Of a DNA stretch of 64,000 nt, positions 1-9,629 are shown one piece after another (position 1 is the first letter of the stretch; each line of letters starts with the position of its first letter). A program made the position numbers and the translations under genes. The DNA is taken from NCBI GenBank assembly GCA_013368445.1, contig JAACJO010000028.1, positions 248,001 through 312,000 of the forward strand. Direction: 5' to 3'. A model generated the notes under the pieces. That model ran no database searches. It was given only the letters and a program-made list of their open reading frames with translations, and was not told the DNA's origin. The DNA comes from Leucocoprinus leucothites (Eukaryota > Basidiomycota > Agaricomycetes > Agaricales > Agaricaceae).

Positions 1-539
1 AGGAATTCTCCAAAAGTCCCCCAGCCGTTGGTGTTGAGGGAGTTTGAGGTGATCAGCATACCGCCCATCTTCAGGTCGCCGCCGAGAGCGTGTGAGGCCT
101 TGGCTACACATGTAACCACGCCTTGCGCGATGTCTACCGGGATATCAGCCCGGTGTTCGATGGTGTCCAACCACTTGAGGAAGGATATGAGTCGGTTAAG
201 GGCGCGCCTCGGAGTGAGCTCTTCCTTCTTCTTTCCCTTGGAAGAGGACACTGACACGGGGGCCACAGGGGGAGGGGGCGTGATGGGCACAAAAGTACGT
301 GCACCCACGGTATAAGGCTGGAGTGGCGATGGGACGTCTGCGACTGGAGGAACAGACGATGGCGACGGGACGTCTGCCTGGGAAGGACCGTAGAACCCTC
401 TCACGTTGAGAGGGTTGTCGTAGGGGTCGAGATATCCATCGTCGGACATCTCGGGCAAGTTGAGTTCGTCGTCGGACGCGTCGACGGACTCGGTTGAGCG
501 CGGTGGTGGCCGGTTAGCCTTAGACTTTCGTTTACCCAT
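1..539 (-). CDS. gag-like protein of A1 (partial, N-terminal ~180 aa)
   Basis: Open from an ATG at 539 (MGKRKSKANRPPP) to the window edge. It has a basic N-terminus, an acidic Ser/Asp stretch, then Pro-rich repeats containing ADVPSP and the shared block FVPITPPPP. The middle part (RALNRLISFLKWLDTIEH) belongs to a different gag subtype than the N-terminus: it matches the copy at 25653-27539, whose N-terminus differs. This makes it a mosaic gag. By family analogy it would be a nucleic-acid-binding structural protein of the retrotransposition particle. The RRM-like and zinc-knuckle region is off the window. Confidence 0.8.
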   Translation of the reverse strand, partial: MGKRKSKANRPPPRSTESVDASDDELNLPEMSDDGYLDPYDNPLNVRGFYGPSQADVPSPSSVPPVADVPSPLQPYTVGARTFVPITPPPPVAPVSVSSSKGKKKEELTPRRALNRLISFLKWLDTIEHRADIPVDIAQGVVTCVAKASHALGGDLKMGGMLITSNSLNTNGWGTFGEF

Positions 540-625
540 GTAGAATGAGTAGAAATACGATGAAAACTAGACGTCTAATCAAACACCAACTTTCGATGGT
601 GGTGGTAAGAGGTCAAGGAGGGATG
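1..625 (-). mobile_element. A1-1: 5' part of gag-only LINE, family A1
   Basis: The complementary strand starts at 625 with the family's conserved 5' terminus (CATCCCTCCTTGACC), an 86 nt 5' UTR and the gag ORF, and runs off the left window edge. Immediately right of 625 lies a plus-strand A1 gag, so this copy was inserted into or joined to another A1. Its 3' end and target-site duplication lie outside the window. Confidence 0.85.
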
Positions 626-2622
626 TCCGAGGATGAACATCTCAACCCATATGACAACCCCCGCAACGTTCGCGGGTTCTACAGTCCCTCCCAGGCTGAC
701 GTCTCGTCGTCTGGCCCCTCCCAGTCGATGGCTGACGTCCCATCGCCATTGCCTGCTCCCCCAGTGGCTGACGTCCCGTCGCCACTGAAACCCTACACAG
801 TGGGCACATGAACGTTCGTGCCCATCACTCCTCCTCCCCCAGCACCTCAGTCTGTGGTCTCCTCTGGGTCAACTGAGGAGTCCGTTCAGACTCGGGCTCT
901 TGCTGGGCTTTGTTTCTTCTCCCAATTTGTTGGGAACGTTCCTCAGGGCCCCCTTCCGGAGGCCACCATTACCGTACTCGCGCCAACGCTCGTTGCATTG
1001 GTTGCTGAGATCGTCAACCGGGGCCAAGGCGACACGGCCCTCGATAGCAAACGGATGCGTGCCCAGGGGTGGAACACATTCGCGGATTTTGTAACGGATT
1101 GTGCCTCTAGAGTCGAAGAGGCCCGCCCTAATCGTACGCGCGTCGCCCATGAGGCAACCCATGGATCCGCTGACAAAGCGGGTCCATGTGACTTTAACAT
1201 GGGCTCCCCTGAGGCGCCCACTTTACCACCCCCGGATCGTCGGCCCCCCCTGGCCCGTCCCCCCCTACCGCCCAAGCCGGTGCCTGCAAAGGCCCGCACT
1301 AGTGGCAAAGCGCCCATTCAAGCGCCCCCCGCTCCTAAGCGAGCGCCCATCCCACCCTCAGTGGCTAAGAAGTCGTTTGCCGAGGTTGCACGCACCCCGG
1401 CCTCTGTGGCAGCGCTCATCAAGCTTGCCCAGTCCCACCCCACCCTCGAGCCCGATCACGTTGCCACAATGCATCAGGCCGCCCTCTCTGATGCGCCTTC
1501 TGCAAAGAAGCCACACATGACCACGTTGGGCCCTACCTGGCGCCAATTCTTCCTCAATTTCACCGGCAGTGCCGGTGATATCACTTACCTCCACCACAAG
1601 GCCATGCGCCTTCTCAACAATTCTCTCACTCGCGCGAAGAGCTCTCTTCGTGTCGAGAACATTGCCAAGGCGTATGACACAATCTCGTTGTACACCAGCT
1701 CCGTCGCCACCGATGCCGAAGCATCGGTGATCGAGTCCGCCCTCCCATCCGCCTTCACCGCCCCGTTTGAGTTGAAGACGAGACACCCCCGGTCCAGATC
1801 TTACCTCAATATCTTGGACATCCCCTACTACACGAGTGGCATCCGCACCACTCCCCAACACGTCACCGACCATATGCGCGTGTCTCCCTTCAAGGAGACA
1901 TTCGCAAACGTATCCTCTGTGCGCATTATGCACAACTCCGCCAAGGCCGACACCGCCACCGTTTGGGTCAACCTCTGGGACTCTCAGTCCGGCGCCAATG
2001 CCAAGCGCCTGGTCAGCAAATACCTCAACTTCGACGGCGTGCAGTCTATTATCAAGGCCACGCACGCTCACCCCGGGACCCCCCAGTGTCAACGATACTG
2101 GCGATGGGGCCACACTACCACCACCTGTCGCAACCGTGCGCTCAGGTGTTCACAATGCGGCGGGCCACATCGGTCTGAGAATCACCGCACCACCTCCTCC
2201 TGCTGTAAGGGATCGCCGAAGGCAAACCCCCCCATCCAGCCCACACCCACCGGGGATCCCTGTCCCCACATCAAGTGTGTCAACTGCGGCAAGGAACATG
2301 CCGCAACTGACTGCAAATGCGCGTTCTGGCGCCACTGTTTTGATCGGGATTGGCTGCAAAGCCATTCCGGTCCCATTCATTTCCATCCCTGCAATCGTTC
2401 GGACAAACACGAGATGTACAAACATGTATCATCTCTTGATTCAGTATTTACTTCCTCTTCTCTAGACCGTAATTGTATTTCTGTTGTCACTGACACTTCT
2501 GTTCCACTTGTAGGTTCCCTTCAGGCGGTTTCGGCGGCACATTTATATCGCGGTGGACGACAAGTGTCCCATGCAAAACAAGCAAGCGGTCGGGCCTCAT
2601 CCACAGACGCTGAACTTTACTC
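623..2622 (+). pseudogene. A1 gag fused in frame to the RNase H start of B ORF2
   Basis: Reading from MSEDEHLNPYD (the first residues of gag are missing), the frame is broken once by TGA at 809-811 and then open. It runs through the RRM-like region and three Cys/His knuckles (CQRYWRWGHTTTTC with the second Cys lost, CSQCGGPHRSENH, CVNCGKEHAATDCKC). After gag ...LQSHSGP the frame continues directly as ORF2 IHFHPCNRSDKHE (about residue 962 of B ORF2) into the RNase H motif TDTS, and ends in the poly(T) of the next insertion. The stop, the lost knuckle Cys and the truncation argue against function. Confidence 0.8.
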
Positions 2623-2798
2623 TTTTTTCTTTTTTTTTTTTTTTAAATCAGGTGACCCCGGAGGGGTCATTTATAACGCAGTGCACGATAGCAGTCCGCG
2701 CCCGACTATCTACTACATGGAACCGATACCGCTACCGACTACACACAAGTAAACAACCGGGAATATATACAAGTCCTGTCCGAGACAATACACAAGTC
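2623..2798 (-). mobile_element. A1-2: 3' UTR-only fragment of A1
   Basis: A poly(T) at 2623-2644 is the poly(A) tail of a minus-strand insertion that carries only the last ~150 nt of A1, including the TGACCCC/GGGGTCA hairpin and the shared GCGG...CCGC hairpin. It sits in C1 ORF2 after CTTTACTC. On the far side ORF2 resumes about 145 nt further along, so the insertion came with a target deletion or was a compound event with A2-1. Confidence 0.75.
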
Positions 2799-2840
2799 TT
2801 TTTTTTTTTTTTTTTTTTTTTATAATCAATGATTTATTAC

Positions 2841-2862
2841 GCGGTGCCCGATCACAGTCCGC
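2841..2862 (-). promoter_or_regulatory. A2 form of the shared 3'-terminal RNA hairpin
   Basis: On the minus strand GCGG and CCGC bracket a 22 nt element with an inner TGT/GCA pairing, followed by ATAAATCATTGATT and poly(A). The same element occurs at the 3' ends of families A1 and B, so it is a candidate recognition site for the B reverse transcriptase. Confidence 0.6.
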
Positions 2863-3101
2863 GCCCGCCAACATAGTACAGGACCTAAGTACCGCTACCT
2901 AAGCCAAACACTACAAAGACGGGAATATATATAGAGAGTCTTGTCCAAGTATAGTACATTACCCGACGACAAAGAAACGCGGCATAGTAACAAAATGAAA
3001 CTACAAGTCCAACTCGCAGACCTCTCAGTAAGCTTACATGCAAGTGTGGCCCCAGCAATGAAGTGACGGGGTTGGGGGATGCGTTGAGGCAGGTACGCGA
3101 C

Positions 3102-5006
3102 CTACCCCCGGGGCCTCCTATTGTCCTCCTTGTGACGGCTAAGCCAATCACGGTCGAACCGGTGGCGCCAGAACGGGCACTTTCGATCATCAGCTGCATG
3201 GTCACCCTTGCAGTTGATACATGAGATGTGGGGACAAGGTTCCCCGGTGGGTGTGGGTAGGATAGGGGGGTTTGCCTTTGGACTCCCCTTACAACACGAT
3301 GATGTGGAGCGATGGTTCTCACTACGGTGAGGACCACCACACTGGGAACACCTGAGTGCACGGTTGCGGCAGGTGGGAGTAGAGTGGCCAAAGCGCCAGC
3401 AGCGCTGGCACTGGGGAACACCGGGGTGGGCACGGGCAGGCTTAATGACAGCCTGCATACCGTTAAAGTCGAGGTACTTGTTGAGGAGCTTCTTGGCGCC
3501 GGCTCCTGATTGAGAGTCCCATAGGTCAAACCAAACGGTGGCGGTGTCGGCCTTGGGGGAGTTGCGCATGATGCGCACAGATGAAACGTCAGCAAAAGTG
3601 TCCTTGAACGGAGACAATCGCATACGGTCAGTGATATTGATAGGCGTGGTACGGACGCCGTTCATGTGGAAAGGGACGTCGAGGATCTTGAGATAAGACC
3701 TCGACCTGGGGCGGCGCGTCTTCATCTCAAACGGGGCAGAGAAGACGGAGGGGATTACAGACTCGATAACAATGGTGTCGGAGTCCGAGGGTACGGCGGA
3801 GGTGTACAGCGCGATAGTGCTGTACGCCTTGGTGATGTTCTCAATGCGCAAGGATGACTTGGCACGAGAGAGGGCGTCATTGAAGAGGCGCATGGCCTTG
3901 TGATGGAGATAAGTGATTTCACTGGCATCACCAGTGAAATCCAGTAAGAGTTGGCGGCGAGTAGGCCCAGCGGTAGTCATGCATGGCTTCTTTGCAGAGC
4001 CAGCAGTGGCAGTAGCGGCCTGATGCATTGCAGCAATGCAATCAGGGTCGAGGGAGGGGTTTGCCTGTGCTAGCTTGATGAGCGACACAGGCGGCACCGA
4101 AGCGCCGGAACGGGCGGCTTCCGCAAACGAGCGCTGACGAGGCGCCGGAGCAGGAGTGGGGATGGGCGCCTTCGTGGGCGCTCGAGGGGGGCCACTAGCG
4201 CGCGCCTTAGAGGGCGCTTGCTTGGGCGGTACAGGAGGACGGGCTGGGACGGGCCGCAGTGCCTTGGGCATTTGTTTGGGCGCCTCGGGGGAGCCCATGT
4301 TGATGTCACGTGGTTCCGCTTTGTCAGCGGATCCATGGGTCGCCTCATGGGCAACGCGTGTGTCTTTAGGAGAGGCTCCGGGCTCGACGAAGCGAGCAAA
4401 GCCTTGCATGAAGGAGCGAAAGGTGGTCCAGCCACGACCGGCCCACTCTTCGCCCATGGAGATGCGTGCACTACTGTGCCCGCTCATATCAAACTCGTAC
4501 ACTGCACCAGCAAGGTAGCTAGCGCAGGCTTTGGCAAAATCCTCATCGAGGAGGGAATCGTCGGGGAGCTCACGCATGAAGCGCGTGAACTTCCTGAGGC
4601 CTTCGAAAGCCCGCTTGGCCGCGGCATCGTCTCCAGACACGGTCCCAGGGGAGGACGGCGCGACTGACGGCACAGCAGGGGGAGGAGGTGTGATGGGCAC
4701 AAACGTGCGTGTGCCCACAGTGTAGGGTTTCAGTGGCGACAGAACGTCAGCCACTGGGGGGGTAGAAGGCGCCGGCGATGGAACATCAGCAGGCACCGAG
4801 GGGAAGGGTGAGGGCGGCTGAAAGTCAGCCCTCATGGAGGCAGCGGCAGCCTTGAAGTCCGCCATCGTGCGGATCGGCTGGGTAGAGGTGGAGGGCCTGG
4901 GGGCCTCTGTGATGATGTCGAGCTCGTCATCACCGGATGCGATGTCGGAGTCGAGGTCCATGTTCGCGATTTCGCGAGCGACTGCTTTAGATTTACGCCT
5001 ACCCAT
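3102..5006 (-). CDS. gag-like protein of A2, intact (634 aa)
   Basis: An uninterrupted 634-codon ORF, starting at the only ATG that follows the conserved 5' UTR. The N-terminus is basic (MGRRKSKAVAREIA), followed by acidic and Pro-rich segments (residues 20-125), a helical block with WTTFRSFMQGFARF (about 135-207), the motif HEATHGSADKAEP (220-232), a Pro/Ala linker, then a conserved region 340-525 containing SRSYLKILDVPF that looks RRM-like. Three knuckles follow: C533-C536-H541-C546, C553-C556-H560-H565 and C596-C599-H603-C610. Residues 340-620 align along their length with family B ORF1. The expected role is RNA binding and chaperoning in the retrotransposition particle. Near-identical to the copy at 40885-42789. 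Confidence 0.9.
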   Translation of the reverse strand: MGRRKSKAVAREIANMDLDSDIASGDDELDIITEAPRPSTSTQPIRTMADFKAAAASMRADFQPPSPFPSVPADVPSPAPSTPPVADVLSPLKPYTVGTRTFVPITPPPPAVPSVAPSSPGTVSGDDAAAKRAFEGLRKFTRFMRELPDDSLLDEDFAKACASYLAGAVYEFDMSGHSSARISMGEEWAGRGWTTFRSFMQGFARFVEPGASPKDTRVAHEATHGSADKAEPRDINMGSPEAPKQMPKALRPVPARPPVPPKQAPSKARASGPPRAPTKAPIPTPAPAPRQRSFAEAARSGASVPPVSLIKLAQANPSLDPDCIAAMHQAATATAGSAKKPCMTTAGPTRRQLLLDFTGDASEITYLHHKAMRLFNDALSRAKSSLRIENITKAYSTIALYTSAVPSDSDTIVIESVIPSVFSAPFEMKTRRPRSRSYLKILDVPFHMNGVRTTPINITDRMRLSPFKDTFADVSSVRIMRNSPKADTATVWFDLWDSQSGAGAKKLLNKYLDFNGMQAVIKPARAHPGVPQCQRCWRFGHSTPTCRNRALRCSQCGGPHRSENHRSTSSCCKGSPKANPPILPTPTGEPCPHISCINCKGDHAADDRKCPFWRHRFDRDWLSRHKEDNRRPRG

Positions 5007-5092
5007 GTTAGCTAGAGTAGAATCGGTGTATACTAGACGTCTAACTGCACACCAACTAAGAGATGGTGGTGGTAAGAGGTCAAGGAGGGATG

Positions 5093-5466
5093 AGTCTGCC
5101 GGCTTTTATCCGATTGGCTCAAAACTAAATCATCCCGATCTATACACTTCTGGGATATTCCTTCCAAATGGCGATGGAAGCCCCACCTCAAAGTCCATAA
5201 TGACGTCACATCCACACGTATACATGCCCCTTCTCACATGGGTGCCACCCTCGACTTCCTTCGACGCAAAGTCACCAATGACTGCCAAAAATCTTGAGAG
5301 TCTACATTCTGGAAGAAGAAGTACCGTGGCAACGGTTTCCTTCTTTCAAAGAAAAATAGAAAATTCCTTATTCCTTCCTATGTCAAAGGAGGCACATGGC
5401 TCCCCTTAGCTAATGAGTCACCATCACTCTGCGCTCGTATGACTCGGGCTATACTCAATCACGCTC
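5093..5466 (+). pseudogene. B ORF2 segment of chimera C1 (RNase H end to C-terminal region)
   Basis: Encodes the ORF2 part from the tether after RNase H D1065 through FWDIPSKWRWKPHLKVHNDVTS (the last RNase H acidic residue) to MTRAILNHA, ending at the B-1 insertion. TGG has become TGA in KSWEST near 5296, so the reading is broken. The same ORF2 resumes at 13430. Confidence 0.8.
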
Positions 5467-5497
<31 letters not shown>

Positions 5498-5510
5498 ATG
5501 AATTTATATA

Positions 5511-5532
5511 GCAGTGCTCGATCGCAGTCCGC
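5511..5532 (-). promoter_or_regulatory. B form of the shared 3'-terminal RNA hairpin
   Basis: In sense orientation GCGGACTGCGATCGAGCA followed by CTGC, then TATATAAATTCATTGATTT and poly(A). The GCGG/CTGC stem contains one G-U pair. It lies at the same distance from the tail as in A1 and A2. Confidence 0.6.
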
Positions 5533-5585
5533 TTTCAACTAAATAATACAAACTGTCGGTACACTACAGCAAGCTGGGGTACACG

Positions 5586-5604
5586 AAGCGGTCGAAGACC
5601 GCTT
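5586..5604 (-). promoter_or_regulatory. B-specific 3' UTR hairpin
   Basis: Sense strand AAGCGGTCTTCGACCGCTT is an 8 bp perfect stem with a 3 nt loop. Other B copies change both arms together (23309-23327 and 24303-24321), which supports an RNA structure. It is absent from A1 and A2. Confidence 0.65.
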
Positions 5605-5675
5605 AAGACAAAGACTATATACGATTAGTCCAGTAAAATAGAGAAGACTCGAAAGAGAGACTACAAAACGAGGTG

Positions 5676-8600
5676 TTATACACAGAGATCGGACTCAAAG
5701 GAAAAGAGAAGAGAGGAAATGAAAGAATATAGTTCACCTTCATTTGGTTCGGCGGGCACTGGGGCTTGAAGTGGCGGTGGACGCGTGTCGTGATTGGTGA
5801 AAGCAAAAGCGGCCGGATTCTTTTTCAAGAATTCGACGAGAAACTCGTATTGAGGAAAAGCGCATTGCACCCATTGGGTGCGGATGGGGTAGAGAGGGCA
5901 GTAGCTTAGGATGTGATGTCGTGTTTCCAGGCGATGGCCACAGCGACAGGATATTTGTTCGAGGGGGAAGAACCTCTCACGATAAGCTCCAATCGGAGCG
6001 TGATTGAGTATAGCCCGAGTCATACGAGCGCAAAGTTGTGGTGATTCGTTGGCTAATGGAAGCCACATGCCTCCCTTGACATAGGTAGGAATGATGAATT
6101 TGCGATTTTTCTTGGAGAGAAGGAAACCATTGCCGCGGTACTTCTTCTTCCAAAATGTAGTCTCCCAGGATTTCTGGCAGTCGTTGGTGGCTTTGTGTCG
6201 AAGGAAGTCAAGGGTGGCACCCGTATGAGAAGGTGCGTGTATGCGTGTGGAAGTGACGTCATTGTGGACTCTAAGGTGAGGTTTCCATCGCCATTTAGAA
6301 GGAACATCCCAAAAGTCGATGGAACGGGATGATTTAGCTGAGAGCCAATCGAATAGAAGTCGACAGACTTGAATTGACTGCGACTGGCTCGAATGGATAG
6401 AGGGATCGACTGCCAGCTTGGCTGCTGGAAGACAGTCGGTGATAAGGATGATGTGGTCGCATTGAAGGGAAATGGCCTTGGCAATGCCGATACGAATGGA
6501 GTAGAGTTCAGCGTCCGTAGACGAGGCCCGACCGCTTGCTTGTTTTGCATGGGACACTTGTCGTCCACCGCGATATAAATGTGCCGCCGAAACCGCCTGA
6601 AGGGAACCTACAAGTGGAACAGAAGCGTCAGTGACAACAGAAATACAATTACGGTCAAGAGAAGAGGAAGTAAATACTGAATCAAGAGACGATACATGTT
6701 TGTACATCTCATGTTTGTCCGAACGATTGCATGGATGGAAATGAATGGAGTCAGAATGGATGTCCATGAGACGAGAACCAGGTTTGGAAACAGGATCAAA
6801 AGGTAAGAAGGAATCGGAAAGATGAGAAAGAGAATTATCTACATCAATAATAGGGCCTTTTACTTTAGCTTTTTTGGCCGGAGTAAGAAGTTGAAGCGAT
6901 TGGGGATGAGGGATAGAATCAAGAGAAAAACGGTTAGATAAAAGAGATCGTAACGCGTGATTAGAAGGTAAAGTAGAAACTCGATATGATGAACGAATGG
7001 CTAATTTACGAAGATGAAGGTGAATGGGAATGAGTCCAGCAATACTTTCTACACCACCGGATGGAGACGTTCGAAAAGCGCCAGTAATCCAAATGGCCGC
7101 ATGTCTTTGCATTGATGAGAGGGACTTGAGAAGCGCCTTATTCCGAGCGCCTTCAAAGTGCCATAGACGAAAGCCATATGTTGCCACTGGAACAACGCAT
7201 GACCTATATAAAAGCCGCTTCTGAAGGGGAAGGAGGCCGCGATTGGAATTACCTAGCATACCCATAGCTTTCACAGTGGATAATGCCTTGGTAGAATAGT
7301 ATCGAACGTGTTCTTGAAATGATAGTCGACGGTCGAAGTAAAAACCCAGATAACGCCAAAAGCGCTTGGGGTGGAGTATGGGGCCGCCGACTTCGGATAA
7401 GTCCAGAGGGGGGTTTGAATCATTGTGACGTCGAGAGAAGTGGAAGACCTCAGATTTATCGTGTTCTACGACTAATCCGAGATCGGCGCAAATGGAATTA
7501 ATGATGGAATAAGCTGCTTTGAGGGAAGAAGTTGTATCAGTATAATTCTTCGCTTGAGAAATACAAAGCCCATCATCAACAAACGATAGGAGAGAAGAGG
7601 GGATGGATTGTAAACGAGCGCGTTGATCAAACATGAACATGAGAGGTGCCAAATATAGCGCCGATAGAATGGGTGAGAGAGCCGATCCTTGCCCTACGCC
7701 AACATCTGCGTCATGGGCGTCCGATAAAAAAGTATTCCACATATACTGAGTTGATCGACCTGTTAGGTAATGAGAGAAGAATTTTACGAGCTCGGGGGCG
7801 AACCCTTGGCGTCGCAAGATGTCAGTAAGAATTTCATGATTAAGGGAAGGGAAGAATTGGGCGATGTCAAAAGCGCAAACGCTCGTGATCATACCTTTGG
7901 CCCAGCCCGCCCGAATGATGTGTGTAAGGAAAACACCAGCATCTTCAGTTGATCGTTGTATAACTCCCCCCATTTGATTAGGATGAAGAACGTTAAGGGA
8001 GACCGCTTCGAATTGCATGCGTCGTGCAATCATTTTCTCAATGAGTTTGCCTAAAGTGTTAAGTAAAACAATGGGGCGAAACGATTTAGGGGTATCATAG
8101 GCCGGTTTATTCGGCTTGGGAATGATGATAGAAACCGAGTCTTTGAAATGACTCGGCCAATGAGATAGACGTACGCATGCATTAGCGATAAGAATGATGT
8201 TTTTTAAGCAATCGTTATGAGCAATGATAGACTTTAGGTGTTTCCATGATATGTGGTCAGGTCCGGGTGCTGAGGAATTAGCGCAAGACCGTAGGGATTC
8301 AGAAAGTTCAAGGGCAGAGAAGTTTGCCCAAGATCGAGAAGGGAAGGATTTCATTTCATTTAGAATTTGAGGGCTTACCGGTCGCCCCGACGCAGAGTTG
8401 TATGACGAATGGAGCGCATTCCACAAGTCCGGAAGGTCGTTGCAAGGGCGCCCTTGATATCGAATGCCCTCGATGGCAGGGAGTTTTCGTTGTTTGACCC
8501 ACTCCATAAGATCCCAGGGTCGTTTGTTGGTGGATGCGATTTCGTGGATACGCTCGTCAAAGAAGGAGCGCTTGGCGACTCGAGTGGCCTTCCTAAACGC

Positions 8601-9629
8601 TTGCCAATCCTTTCGGCTTTTTGATTTTCGATACGCAATTAATGTCTCAGAACAGTGAGGAGTCCACCATTCTTTCGATCGGTTAGTAATCCAAACAGTT
8701 TTAGAGTTCGAATTCCAAGAATCTGAAAGGATGCTAGAAATAGAATGGGAGATATTGTCCAAACACGAAATGGAAATAATGTTCGAACAGTCCAAGACCG
8801 CAAGACGCTCTGAGACCTGAGAAATAAAAGCGGACTCTTCATCGCTATCTTTTGGAAGTACACGCTTTTTATAATTAATATAATCAGGATGAATGGGAAG
8901 ATCCATAAGCAAAGGTGCGTGATCCGAGGGTAGTCTCGAATTTGCATCAATGATATGTGAGATAGAAGCGTTCGCACAAAAGATGAGGTCGATAACCGTA
9001 TTGTCAAAATTTTTAATAGGCGAAAAATGAGTTGGAGAAAAGACGGTCGGTTCGGACCTAGAAAGATTGAAACATTCCACTAACTCCGTTAGAGTTATGG
9101 CGGATTGTGAGACATGGGAGGCTAAAGGATCCCATTCTGGAGAGCGACAATTAAAATCGCCTCCCATGTATATTATATTAGGGATATCGACGAAATTTGT
9201 AGAAAGGAAATTTATCGCCGATGACAACAAATCAGAGTATACATTGAGTAAATGAATATAATTACCCTTGTTAAATAAACCTAGGATTTGAATGTCTCTA
9301 TGATTTACCCACTCTTGTCGAAGAATGGGTCTCATATGAGATAGACGTCTGTGAACGTAAGTTAAAGTACGTGGTCGAGGGTCATTAGGCTTAGTAGGAC
9401 GAGCCATACATAACCATTCTGGATGGATAGGGGCACCAATGACATCATCCCCTTCAGGGTTAGTCGTAGAAGGTGCTTTGCGGATATGATTCCAAGGAGG
9501 TTCCTGGATGAAAATAATGTCAAAGTCCAGCTTCCTGGACTCGAGGATAGTATCGACTAGGGCATATGAACGTCCCACATTCTGCGAATAGATACGAACA
9601 GACGAAATGAGATTGTTCTTACCAGACAT
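5676..9629 (-). CDS. B ORF2 polyprotein: endonuclease, reverse transcriptase, RNase H (1317 aa, intact)
   Basis: The only uninterrupted ORF2 in the window. APE-type endonuclease: SQN (15-17), QEPPWN (42-47, with E43), GGDFN (156-160), SDH (235-237). Reverse transcriptase: PGPDH (455-459), IIIPKPNK (501-508), FRPI (517-520), FDIAQFFPSL with catalytic D588, GQGSALSPILSALYLAPL (motif B), FVDDG (683-687, D685 and D686), RYLGF. RNase H: D1001 in TDAS, E1041 in DAELYS, D1065 in ITDCL, D1124 in HNDVT. A C-terminal C1228-x-C1230...HH1238-1239...C1244 motif completes it. It nicks target DNA and copies element RNA by target-primed reverse transcription. The start ATG lies 2 nt after the ORF1 stop, so translation probably depends on termination-reinitiation. 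Confidence 0.93.
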   Translation of the reverse strand: MSGKNNLISSVRIYSQNVGRSYALVDTILESRKLDFDIIFIQEPPWNHIRKAPSTTNPEGDDVIGAPIHPEWLCMARPTKPNDPRPRTLTYVHRRLSHMRPILRQEWVNHRDIQILGLFNKGNYIHLLNVYSDLLSSAINFLSTNFVDIPNIIYMGGDFNCRSPEWDPLASHVSQSAITLTELVECFNLSRSEPTVFSPTHFSPIKNFDNTVIDLIFCANASISHIIDANSRLPSDHAPLLMDLPIHPDYINYKKRVLPKDSDEESAFISQVSERLAVLDCSNIISISCLDNISHSISSILSDSWNSNSKTVWITNRSKEWWTPHCSETLIAYRKSKSRKDWQAFRKATRVAKRSFFDERIHEIASTNKRPWDLMEWVKQRKLPAIEGIRYQGRPCNDLPDLWNALHSSYNSASGRPVSPQILNEMKSFPSRSWANFSALELSESLRSCANSSAPGPDHISWKHLKSIIAHNDCLKNIILIANACVRLSHWPSHFKDSVSIIIPKPNKPAYDTPKSFRPIVLLNTLGKLIEKMIARRMQFEAVSLNVLHPNQMGGVIQRSTEDAGVFLTHIIRAGWAKGMITSVCAFDIAQFFPSLNHEILTDILRRQGFAPELVKFFSHYLTGRSTQYMWNTFLSDAHDADVGVGQGSALSPILSALYLAPLMFMFDQRARLQSIPSSLLSFVDDGLCISQAKNYTDTTSSLKAAYSIINSICADLGLVVEHDKSEVFHFSRRHNDSNPPLDLSEVGGPILHPKRFWRYLGFYFDRRLSFQEHVRYYSTKALSTVKAMGMLGNSNRGLLPLQKRLLYRSCVVPVATYGFRLWHFEGARNKALLKSLSSMQRHAAIWITGAFRTSPSGGVESIAGLIPIHLHLRKLAIRSSYRVSTLPSNHALRSLLSNRFSLDSIPHPQSLQLLTPAKKAKVKGPIIDVDNSLSHLSDSFLPFDPVSKPGSRLMDIHSDSIHFHPCNRSDKHEMYKHVSSLDSVFTSSSLDRNCISVVTDASVPLVGSLQAVSAAHLYRGGRQVSHAKQASGRASSTDAELYSIRIGIAKAISLQCDHIILITDCLPAAKLAVDPSIHSSQSQSIQVCRLLFDWLSAKSSRSIDFWDVPSKWRWKPHLRVHNDVTSTRIHAPSHTGATLDFLRHKATNDCQKSWETTFWKKKYRGNGFLLSKKNRKFIIPTYVKGGMWLPLANESPQLCARMTRAILNHAPIGAYRERFFPLEQISCRCGHRLETRHHILSYCPLYPIRTQWVQCAFPQYEFLVEFLKKNPAAFAFTNHDTRPPPLQAPVPAEPNEGELYSFISSLLFSFESDLCV

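Larger units (their letters stand above)
2799..5092 (-). mobile_element. A2-1: complete gag-only LINE, family A2
   Basis: Poly(A) tail (poly(T) 2799-2821), A2-type 3' UTR with the shared terminal hairpin (2841-2862), an intact gag ORF, an 86 nt 5' UTR and the conserved 5' terminus ending at 5092. No ORF2 is present. Flanks share only AGTC (2795-2798 and 5093-5096); the left flank is an A1 tail and the right flank B ORF2, so the site was already rearranged or the tract duplicated is very short. Confidence 0.85.

Noticed and set aside
2500..2760. Continuation of the gag/RNase H frame through a poly-Phe stretch
   Set aside because: The Phe run is the poly(T) of a minus-strand A1 tail and the residues after it are antisense 3' UTR, so no protein domain is implied.
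5467..5491. Long T runs as transcription terminators or A runs as promoters
   Set aside because: Each is the poly(A) tail of a retrotransposon, next to a 3' UTR and usually a target duplication.
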